In this document: positions 50,868 to 58,646 of the stretch, piece by piece
Numbering within the stretch: the stretch's first letter is position 1
How the letters are laid out: each line of letters opens with the position of its first letter
Assembly (NCBI RefSeq): GCF_001277295.1
Contig: NZ_CP011456.1
Coordinates: 62,001 to 126,000, forward strand
Source: Anabaena sp. WA102
GTDB lineage: Bacteria; Cyanobacteriota; Cyanobacteriia; Cyanobacteriales; Nostocaceae
Length of the DNA stretch: 64,000 nucleotides
Direction: 5' to 3'
Made by a program: the position numbers and the translations under genes
The notes under the pieces: generated by a model
Told to the model about the DNA's origin: nothing
The model's database searches: none
The model's input: only the letters and a program-made list of their open reading frames with translations

Positions 50868-53800
50868 TTATCCGTCAATTCGTTTGTTGGCAAGAAGTAA
50901 TCGGCCTTCTGACTGATGACTATGGAAGGGTTTATGAATAATCTGATTGAGTAAAGATACCGATTGTTTAACTGAGAAGTAAGATGAGAAAACGCGGCTA
51001 TTCTCGCAGGTTTCAACAACACTTACTAAGAACCAGTCTTGCAGATTATTGTTAAATATCTGATGATCGTATTGCTGACTCACAGGCAGAAAAGGCTCAT
51101 TTACCCTAATTAATCTACCAGAATTGATATTGGTAATTAATTTTTCCAGTATTTCCACACTAACTTGTCTTTTCCCTAACTCTGTCGCTACTCTAGCCAA
51201 ACTACAATATCTAGTCAACGAAGCTTGAGCTTTAACAGCTTGCTGAATACATTTAAAGGAATGTTCTAAAGCCGCAAACTTTTCTCCTGGAGAAAGGCTC
51301 ACTGTTTTTGCTAAAAAGAAATAATTAAGCCCTTCTAAGTAAACTTCACTGTCAGCATTGGAAACCGTTGTATATTCTTGCCACTGATTGAGAAAAGGAG
51401 TTGCATAACCTAAAGTGGCTATTGCTTCTAACCAGTAGGATGGTTGTGGAAGTAGAGGCTTTTCTTTAACTTGTGTAACTAGCAAACCACATTCAGCTAA
51501 TTGTTGCGATCGCTCTGGCTTACAAGCAAACAAGTTTAATTGGTAGCCATCTACTGGTTGATTCACATCAAAAGGAACTAAACAACCTATGCTAGAAACT
51601 AAGTAGTAAGTCTCATAACCTAGATTTTGAAATAGCTTAATTAGTCGCATATTAATATGTTTGCCATGCTTGAGTTCAAACATAATTAATGGCGATTGCT
51701 CAAAGAAGAATCTTTTACCACCTGCGAGAATCTTGGCTTCTTCTCCTTCTGCGTCTAACTTAATAAAGTCAATCTTCTGCCATTTACGCAGTGCCAATTC
51801 TTGATCCAAGTTCAGCAGTTGAATAATTTCTTGTTGTTGGGATAAATTATCAGGCTGTAGAGAATTTAGTTCACTATTTGTTGATAGAAATAAAGTTGCT
51901 TCACCCTCACAATCTGATAAGCCGGCATTAACTATCTCTACATTCGTGAAACCATTAGCTTCTACACCTTTTCGCAATAAGGAAACAACTGAACTAGCAG
52001 GTTCATAAGCCGTAATTTTACCTTCTCCTTGGAGTAACTTAGCCATAGTTAAGGTATAGACTCCATGATTAGCACCAATATCTAGGATTTCCATCCCTGG
52101 TGTAATCAGTTTGCGAATAAACTCCATTTCTGACTCAAACCAATCACCCTGTTCTAGCAAAACATAAGTTGTCAAGCTGTTGATATCATTCTTAACACAT
52201 ACTTTAATTCCACCCTCAATCTCCACTAGGCATTCATGAGGATCAGCATCAGTGAATTTAAAGTATTTACGCTCTTCAGAATTGTTAGCATTTTCCTGAA
52301 AAATGGGAATGGTTTTATTAGCAGGTCGAGAACGATACTGTTGTAAAAAACCTTTGAAAGTTTCTCGTATTTCACTATCTTCAGGTGCTAATAACAACGC
52401 ACAGCGATAATATTTTTCAGCCTCTGCAATTAATTCCTGTTCTTCTAACAATTTACCTAGAGCTTGATAAGTGGCAGCAGAACCGCGATTAATGGTAAGA
52501 GATTGCAAATAAGATGGAATCGCATTTTCTACATCATCTAAGGATTGATAAGCTAAACCTAAATGATAATATCCCTGGGCATCATCAGGATGATTTTCGA
52601 TATATTGCTGATAGTAATTAATAGCATCAGCGGGTTCTAATTCAACCGGAATAGAAACATGATTAGGGAGATTTTCGCTGTTAGATCCTGTGGTTTTTTC
52701 AATATAAATCTGCCACATTTGGCGATAAGCTGCTTCTAAAGTGCTGGCGATGTTTTTCACATCCAACAAAGGAGAGTGCAGCATTCGTTCGCGCATAGTT
52801 GAACGTAAAGATTGGAGGTAATCTGGATTTTGGGCTAATGCGATCGCTTTTTGAACATATTCTGCGGCACTATGGGCAATACAATCATCTAAACCAACAC
52901 TATGGAGAATACTGGCACTCATCCGCTCCATTTTCCGAGTCCCTGCGAGAGTTAATGTCGGTACTCCCATCCACAGGGCTTCACAAGTCGTAGTACATCC
53001 CGTATAGGGAATACTATCCAAATGTAGATCAACCTGATTATAAAGATTCAGATGGTCTTCATCAGTAGCAAATCCACCATATAAGAAGATGCGTTTAGGA
53101 TCAATACCCTGTTCCACAAAAGGTGTTTGAATTTTTTCAGTAATTAAGGGACTGAATACATCAGAACTAGCGCATTTTAATACCAAGCGAGAATTAGGTA
53201 CTGCTTTGAGAATTTCAATCCACAGTGCAAAAGTTTCTGGTGTGAGTTTGCGTAAATTATTGAAAGATGAAAAAGTAAAAATTCCCGTTTTTTTGCTAGG
53301 AAGTTCAGTAATTTCCGGGGCATTTTCCAGAGGTTCATAACCTACATAGCAACGGGGTAAACGCCATATAGTTTCGCTGGTTTTTTCCTCTGTATCATCG
53401 GGATGAAGAACCTGATCAGTAATCCAGTAGTCAATTGTAGGTAAACCTGTAGTAGCAAAATAGCCTAAATATGTAGTTTGAATCGGCGCTGGTTTCATTC
53501 CCAAGACCATCATCCGGTTGTTTGCTGTATGCCCTGCCAAATCAACGATAATATCTATGCGGTCTGCTTGAATTAATTTAGCTACTTCTAAATCTGAAAG
53601 ACCTACAGTAGAACGCCAAGCATCGCAGATATCTATAATTTCTTCTGTAATTGCATCTGGTTCTTTGACTTCCCCATAACAGAAAACCTCAACCTGGGTG
53701 CGGTCATGGTGTTGAAAAAGGGGTTTAATAAATGAACTTACCGAATGTCTGCGAAAATCAGGGGAAATATAGCCAATGCGTAAACGACGGTGTGGAGTTT

Positions 53801-54992
53801 TATCCTGAGAGTGGGTGGTGAGGGTTGGTAGCCATTGACTAACTACTTGTTGTTGATACCACAGTTGAGCAGAATCTAATATTTCTTGAGGTGTAAAACT
53901 GACAAGAGAAGATAAATTAAACAGAAAACAAGAATGTAGTTTAGGATTATTAGGATTAATTTTCAGGGCTTCATTTAACAGACTAATACACTCTGATAAT
54001 TTTCCTTGTTCACCGGCAATAAATCCCAAAAGTTCATAAGTTTCGCTATGGTTAGGATTTAATTGCAATATTTTTTGGAAGCATTCTTGGGCTAAATCTG
54101 CTTGTCCATTTTTATAGTAAACATAACCTAAATTCTTTAAGGAATCAATGTAATTTGCATTAATCTTTAAAGACCGACGATAGGAAGTGATTGCTTCTGG
54201 ATAGCGATTTTGATTTTGTAAAACACAACCTAAATTATAGTGAGCCAAAACACAATCTGGATCTAGCTCAATCACCAATTTAAAATAGATTTTGGCTTGT
54301 TCCCATTGTCGTTCACGCACCAACATTGCCCCAGTGTCGTTTATTTCTTCTGGGAGATTAAGCAATAATTCTAGGTCAGTTTCTCCTAACAAATTTTGAA
54401 TGAAATCTGCACTTTCTCCTTGTTGCCAAAGTAAAGCTAAATTGAATTTTGCTCCCTGATGCTTTGGATCTAGATGCAAGACTTGAGAAAATTGTTCTAT
54501 GGCTTGAGTAAATTGCTTTTGACGTTTAAAAATCAATCCTAAGCGATAGTAAGCCTTGGTATAATTATCATTAATGGTGATAGCATGATTATAATGAACA
54601 ATAGCTTTTTCCCAATCATCCTCTTGTTCATAAACAAAGCCCAAATTATAATGAGATTTGGCTAACTGAGGTTGGATATTCAGAGCGCGTAAATACCATT
54701 TTTCTGCTAATTGTAAGTTATTTTGTAAAGTTAGGGCTGTTCCTAGTAAATGGCAAACTTCCGCCGCTTCATGTAACCGCCCCATTGCAGTTAAAATGGT
54801 GATCAGATATTGATCAATGGATTCGTAAAATTGTTCCCGTACTTCGGTCTTTATCTGGCTAAATTTACCAATAATTTTATCAATTTGGATTAGCAGTGGT
54901 TCTAATTGAATTGCTGCTAAATGTTGTTCTAATCTTTCGGATATACTAAACTCATCTTCGTCATTAAATTGTAGGAGTAATGGTTTGAGCAA
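50868..54992 (-). CDS. TPR / GT41 (O-GlcNAc-transferase-like) / FkbM methyltransferase multidomain protein, 5' end cut off by an IS
   Basis: From a TTG at 54992 the frame encodes 1,374 residues, but it continues in frame to the 9-bp repeat at 55043, so the TTG is not the native start. Order: TPR repeats (about 85-355), a GT41/SPINDLY catalytic region starting RRLRIGYISPDFRRHSV (about 402) with DLAGHTANNRMMV and YTGCTTTCEALWMGVPTLTL up to about 770, a second TPR block (about 800-880), an FkbM-type methyltransferase (DIGANHGVYTL and FIKLDAEGEE, about 955-1170) and a helical tail. It probably glycosylates and methylates proteins or exported glycans. An upstream piece encodes the lost sulfotransferase-like N-terminus. 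Confidence 0.9.
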   Translation of the reverse strand: MLKPLLLQFNDEDEFSISERLEQHLAAIQLEPLLIQIDKIIGKFSQIKTEVREQFYESIDQYLITILTAMGRLHEAAEVCHLLGTALTLQNNLQLAEKWYLRALNIQPQLAKSHYNLGFVYEQEDDWEKAIVHYNHAITINDNYTKAYYRLGLIFKRQKQFTQAIEQFSQVLHLDPKHQGAKFNLALLWQQGESADFIQNLLGETDLELLLNLPEEINDTGAMLVRERQWEQAKIYFKLVIELDPDCVLAHYNLGCVLQNQNRYPEAITSYRRSLKINANYIDSLKNLGYVYYKNGQADLAQECFQKILQLNPNHSETYELLGFIAGEQGKLSECISLLNEALKINPNNPKLHSCFLFNLSSLVSFTPQEILDSAQLWYQQQVVSQWLPTLTTHSQDKTPHRRLRIGYISPDFRRHSVSSFIKPLFQHHDRTQVEVFCYGEVKEPDAITEEIIDICDAWRSTVGLSDLEVAKLIQADRIDIIVDLAGHTANNRMMVLGMKPAPIQTTYLGYFATTGLPTIDYWITDQVLHPDDTEEKTSETIWRLPRCYVGYEPLENAPEITELPSKKTGIFTFSSFNNLRKLTPETFALWIEILKAVPNSRLVLKCASSDVFSPLITEKIQTPFVEQGIDPKRIFLYGGFATDEDHLNLYNQVDLHLDSIPYTGCTTTCEALWMGVPTLTLAGTRKMERMSASILHSVGLDDCIAHSAAEYVQKAIALAQNPDYLQSLRSTMRERMLHSPLLDVKNIASTLEAAYRQMWQIYIEKTTGSNSENLPNHVSIPVELEPADAINYYQQYIENHPDDAQGYYHLGLAYQSLDDVENAIPSYLQSLTINRGSAATYQALGKLLEEQELIAEAEKYYRCALLLAPEDSEIRETFKGFLQQYRSRPANKTIPIFQENANNSEERKYFKFTDADPHECLVEIEGGIKVCVKNDINSLTTYVLLEQGDWFESEMEFIRKLITPGMEILDIGANHGVYTLTMAKLLQGEGKITAYEPASSVVSLLRKGVEANGFTNVEIVNAGLSDCEGEATLFLSTNSELNSLQPDNLSQQQEIIQLLNLDQELALRKWQKIDFIKLDAEGEEAKILAGGKRFFFEQSPLIMFELKHGKHINMRLIKLFQNLGYETYYLVSSIGCLVPFDVNQPVDGYQLNLFACKPERSQQLAECGLLVTQVKEKPLLPQPSYWLEAIATLGYATPFLNQWQEYTTVSNADSEVYLEGLNYFFLAKTVSLSPGEKFAALEHSFKCIQQAVKAQASLTRYCSLARVATELGKRQVSVEILEKLITNINSGRLIRVNEPFLPVSQQYDHQIFNNNLQDWFLVSVVETCENSRVFSSYFSVKQSVSLLNQIIHKPFHSHQSEGRLLLANKRIDG

Positions 54993-55043
54993 AGTTTCAA
55001 TAATTAAGCATTGCTCAGAACTGAGAATTTCTGTCCATTGTCC

Positions 55044-56218
55044 CAGAAATGTTGAATAGCGTAATAAAACTTTACATATTGAAATAAACTTAGCCTATAA
55101 GTGCTATTTTTCATCTTATCCAAATAAGTTTTCTAAACCAATGAACATAACTTATTTCCTGACACATATAGGACTGAAGATAACGGAGTTTATCTAATAA
55201 AGTTTTGCCAAATTCTTGCGGTATTTCTATTAGTTGCAATATCAAATAAGCGATTAAACAGCACATTATCTGAATTCTAATTCCATTCTCATTCTTTGTC
55301 ATAAGTCTGTCTAACTTGAGGTGCATTTTTAAGAATTTCCATAACAATTCAATTTGCCATCTTTGTATGTAAATTTCCATAATCTCTTGATTACTAACTT
55401 GCTCTTCTCCTTCATTTAATAAGTTTGTTGCTAAACGAAATTCACTCTTAGTTTCTATATCACAAAATGCTACTACTCTAATTTCCACTTCTCTTTCATC
55501 TTTGCCAACTTTACAATTACCATTTTCTAGCATTTCTAAAGTGACATTATTTTTAATTCTTAAGACAAAAGCTTTATTTTTTTGTTGTTTTAATTCAGAT
55601 ATTCTTTCGGAGGATGCAAATCCTCTATCCATTATCCCTACTCCTTTTGACGGAATTGCTTCTACTGTTTCTTGTCCATATTTATGGTCATGTCCTTGCC
55701 CAAAATGAATCACCATTCCACCAACTTCTGATGTCAAACTATCTAACCCACAAAATAGTTTTACTTGATGATATCCTTGACTCCATAATAATTTACTTGT
55801 TAATGTAATAATTGTTGAATCTATAGGAAATAATGCTTGGGTTTCTTCCTTTCCTTTTTTCTTTCTCAGTTGATTGTTTAATTCAGTTATTATCTCCAAA
55901 AATACTTGAGTATCTCTCTTTTTACTTGCCTTGGAAAAATTTGATATTTTTAAATCTATCCCTTGATTATTTAGTCTTTGAAATAAATCTCTCATACTCA
56001 CTATACTTTTATCCATGACATACTGTAACCACACTGATACAAATGAAAATGTGTCCAGAACTGGATAATCTTTTTTGGGCAATGGTTTCAATATTGTTTT
56101 GACCACTTCTGGGAAATTCTTTAAGCGCATAATTTGATAATTCTTTATCTAGATTTTTTTAGATTGTATCAAATTATGGTACTTTTTTTTAATCTTTTCC
56201 TAACATTCAACACTTCTG
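55044..56218. mobile_element. IS4-like insertion sequence with 9-bp target duplication
   Basis: The 1,175-bp element has ends CAGAAATGTTGAATAGCG (left) and, as reverse complement of the right, CAGAAGTGTTGAATGTTAGG. CCATTGTCC flanks it directly at 55035-55043 and 56219-56227. It carries one transposase gene. The short imperfect ends and 9-bp duplication suit the IS4 family (IS10-like duplication length). It is inserted in one gene, described under findings. Confidence 0.92.
55111..56130 (-). CDS. IS4-family DDE transposase
   Basis: The 339-residue protein has the three catalytic acids: Asp104 (FPIDSTIITL), Asp168 (GIMDRGFAS) and Glu near 258 in YIQRWQIELLWKFLK, the last with the YREK-like spacing (Tyr, Arg, Glu, Lys) diagnostic of IS4 transposases. 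The frame is intact, so the element may be active. It catalyses cut-and-paste transposition. Some similarity to other families cannot be excluded, but the motif spacing supports IS4. Confidence 0.92.
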   Translation of the reverse strand: MRLKNFPEVVKTILKPLPKKDYPVLDTFSFVSVWLQYVMDKSIVSMRDLFQRLNNQGIDLKISNFSKASKKRDTQVFLEIITELNNQLRKKKGKEETQALFPIDSTIITLTSKLLWSQGYHQVKLFCGLDSLTSEVGGMVIHFGQGHDHKYGQETVEAIPSKGVGIMDRGFASSERISELKQQKNKAFVLRIKNNVTLEMLENGNCKVGKDEREVEIRVVAFCDIETKSEFRLATNLLNEGEEQVSNQEIMEIYIQRWQIELLWKFLKMHLKLDRLMTKNENGIRIQIMCCLIAYLILQLIEIPQEFGKTLLDKLRYLQSYMCQEISYVHWFRKLIWIR

Positions 56219-56755
56219 CCATTGTCCTACCGTTTCAGGTGATGGTAACTGATACTGCTTTAATAACAAATCAATTTTCGATTCGGTAAATTCAATATTT
56301 AAATATGTTGCTAACTTAGAAATTTCTGAATGTGGTTCTGAAATTAATTTTTCTCTACGAATTAATAAAGTTTGATGGCTATCAGAAAACCACTTTTCTT
56401 GGTATTGTTGCCAAAGGTTGATAAAAGTAGATTCAAAGGTTACTTTCTGTTTTAAAGAAGCGAGAACAGCAGCTAAAATTTCACGAGGATCTTGATGCAA
56501 GTAAATACCCTTAGCTTCACCTTGCTGAATTTTTTCTAAAGCTAATTTTGAGGGAATCTGATATTGAATTAGTGTTACAGATGAGGATGGTTGTAAAAGC
56601 TGAAAATAAGCATCTATTTCCGAGGCAGTATTGCAAATAGTTCCTTGAATATTGCTTTTATCTATTTGAGTTAGTAAGCTCTGGCAAAGGTTGTAACCCA
56701 GACTTCTCAAATCTTTAGCTGTTCCACCACAAAAAATAATCATAAAACCCTTCAC
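56207..56755 (-). CDS. Sulfotransferase-like N-terminal fragment of the split multidomain gene
   Basis: The 182-residue frame starts MKGFMIIFCGGTAKDLRSLG, with the helix and strand pattern of sulfotransferases, including YLHQDPREILAAVLASLKQK (PRD-like nucleotide-binding segment) and LLIRREKLISEPHSEISKLA (the R-x-E-x-L-I segment). It ends SPETVGQWQKC-stop, where QKC-stop is IS sequence. Beyond the IS the same frame continues TEILSSEQCLIIETLLKPLL, the expected end of a sulfotransferase domain. The P-loop region is divergent (CGGTAKDL), so activity is uncertain. The native gene continued into the TPR-GT41-FkbM part. Confidence 0.8.
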   Translation of the reverse strand: MKGFMIIFCGGTAKDLRSLGYNLCQSLLTQIDKSNIQGTICNTASEIDAYFQLLQPSSSVTLIQYQIPSKLALEKIQQGEAKGIYLHQDPREILAAVLASLKQKVTFESTFINLWQQYQEKWFSDSHQTLLIRREKLISEPHSEISKLATYLNIEFTESKIDLLLKQYQLPSPETVGQWQKC

Positions 56756-56835
56756 ATCCTGATAATTTATGCAAAAACTTGTAAAAAATAATCCTCAGAG
56801 AAATCTAAATAAAAATAGCCCTTTAATTTTTGTAA

Positions 56836-57169
56836 GAGGTTGTTTTAAAAATTTCTGTCTGTAACTTTAAGCTCTTATTAATCCCCCTATCCCCCCTTAA
56901 CAATGGCTACGGTGTACACACAAGTTATCGAATTTAACTAAGCTTTCAACGAACCGCCTCCTCACTCCTAATTCTAGGAAAGAATTTCAGAGTCCCCCAA
57001 ACTTGGGGGATTTAGGGGGCGAAATAGGCACAAAACGAAGACAGATAGGACTTGTGTGTACACCTTAGCTTAACAAGGGGGGAACTAGAATCAAAGTCCC
57101 CCTTTTTAAGGGGGATTTAGGGGGATCTAAAAGTTCTGGAAACAAAACTAAGGATTTTTCAAACATCTC
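56836..57169. mobile_element. MITE A with TAA target duplication, carrying MITE D
   Basis: Left end GAGGTTGTTTTAAAAATT after TAA (56833-56835), right end TTTTTCAAACATCTC before TAA (57170-57172). The 334-bp length reflects a nested family-D element at 56905-57069. No gene inside. Confidence 0.82.
56905..57069. mobile_element. MITE family D, copy 2, nested
   Basis: Ends GGCTACGGTGTACACACAAG and, inverted, GCTAAGGTGTACACACAAGT, about 165 bp, within the family-A element. The C-rich arm around it (CCCCCCTTAACA...TAACAAGGGGGG) shows it split an arm of the host element. Confidence 0.75.
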
Positions 57170-57246
57170 TAAGACAGAAATTTTACTTATTATTGGGCAG
57201 GCTTTTTTGCCCACCCCACAAAATTGTATAAGTTATCAAAACGCAA

Positions 57247-57660
57247 TTAATCTAGAGCCGCAGAACCACCACTTTGCCAAGATTTAACAATACCGATAAT
57301 GTCACCAAAGCGATGATCATTAATAGCAGTATCAATGGCGCGAGCGATCGCAGCTTGAATAGTATTATCTGGATAATTGACAGTTCCAACATTCATATTT
57401 CCCTTGATAATTGCCACCTGACTGGGATCATTACCTACAGAACCATAGATAACTTTTATTGTCAGATTACCGTTAGGGCTACAGCGGAAACCGCTGTTAT
57501 AAGGTACATCTTAGCCCCCTCATCGCTTGCGGGGAGGGGGTTGGGGGTGGGGTTCTTGTACCTCATAACATCGGGAAATGCTGTAATAGAACCTTGGGGA
57601 AATACAACTTCCGAGACAAAACTGTTAATTGTCTTTTACGCTTACCGGATACTCTTGTAA
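57247..57660 (-). pseudogene. Unknown gene remnant interrupted by a MITE C
   Basis: The minus strand encodes a C-terminal part, IKVIYGSVGNDPSQVAIIKG, then NTIQAAIARAIDTAINDHRF and IVKSWQSGGSAALD before a stop at 57247. On the other side of the MITE (57478-57586) SFVSEVVFPQGSIT continues in a compatible frame, preceded by stops. A shorter tail, IVKSFQSGGLD-stop, at 57804-57840 looks like a related second copy. The family was not recognised. Confidence 0.55.
57478..57586. mobile_element. MITE family C, copy 3
   Basis: From TACAGCGGAAACCGCTG to GGGAAATGCTGTAA, with GTACATCTTAGCCCCCTCAT uninterrupted. This copy is the empty-site reference for the insertion at 23740. About 109 bp. Confidence 0.75.
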
Positions 57661-58646
57661 AATAAACTTATCCCCCAGTTGTTGAAGCCAGGGGGATAAA
57701 GTCTGGAGCATAGGGCATGAATTTTTTAGCCTATGTCCCATCAAGGTGGTTGACGATTCCTTCTATTTCCTTTAATGAGTAGGAATCGCCGACTTTTTCT
57801 AACTAGTCCAACCCACCACTTTGAAAGGATTTAACGATCATCTGTATCCGAAAAATCTCTTGATTTCAGGCTTTTCAACCTTTGGAGAGGGAGCAATTTT
57901 TTCAGAGGATGAAAGAAAAATTTTGTGAGTCAAACATCCCGATAAATTCCCATGATAGAGATTAATGCTGTTAGTTTTACTGGCAAGTAAGAACCTATCT
58001 ATGTGTATCACTTTATGAGTAATTCCGATACTTGTCAAGCAGTAAAAAACTTTTAAATATCTAACTTTTGATAGATGCCAGACTTTTTTTGTATCCCACA
58101 TTCAGCATGAGTAAATATACTCAAAATATTTTTCCCAGCAGGTTATTTTGTCAAAAAAAGAATTTCATAAAAAAGCTAAAACCCAGTCATAATAACCACT
58201 TCATGCTTTTTGCTATTTATGGAGGTATTCAATAAATTTAATCTCAAACCAACTGATTTATTGACATTATTCTCAATAAGCTTGATTCTAGCTTTAGATA
58301 GATCTGCGATGGCTACGCCGCGCCGAAGGCATCGCCCTAATATAGAATTGCGTATAATTGTCTAAAAGCCTTATTATCATTGGGTTATGGATAATTCCGA
58401 AAAATCAAAAAACACCTGCGGAATGTGGGTTGTATACTCAATATCATGTTTTTTCTGTTTCAGCAGTTTTATCAATGTTGGGGACAGTAAACAGTTTATC
58501 TTTGCTTAAGATTTGGTTTGCTAGTTCCTGGGATTATATCCATTCAAAAACTAGCATTCTCCTAATGACCACAGAGGTTAAAACCGCTCGTGTCGCTTCC
58601 CTCTCAGCGCTGAAGCTGCTGAGTTTCCCACTTACCGCGAGGTCTT
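57661..58646. other. Long region without a confident gene
   Basis: It holds a TTATCCCCC...GGGGGATAA hairpin (about 57669-57702), the IVKSFQSGGLD gene tail at 57804-57840 and a repeat GCGATGGCTACGCCGCGCC...GGCATCGC near 58306-58334. Frames of 87 codons (57838-58101, minus) and 125 codons (58358-58735, plus) show no recognisable domain and are not called. The promoter of the 58647 gene probably lies in the last 300 bp. Confidence 0.5.

Noticed and set aside
55030..55050. Extended inverted repeat between the two genes flanking the IS (GGACAATGG region)
   Set aside because: The GGACAATGG copies are direct repeats on the coding strand and fit a 9-bp target duplication; only CAGAARTGTTGAAT is inverted.
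57838..58101. 87-codon minus-strand frame
   Set aside because: No domain and no convincing ribosome site. The sequence next to it is a decayed gene tail, so the frame may be chance or a relic.
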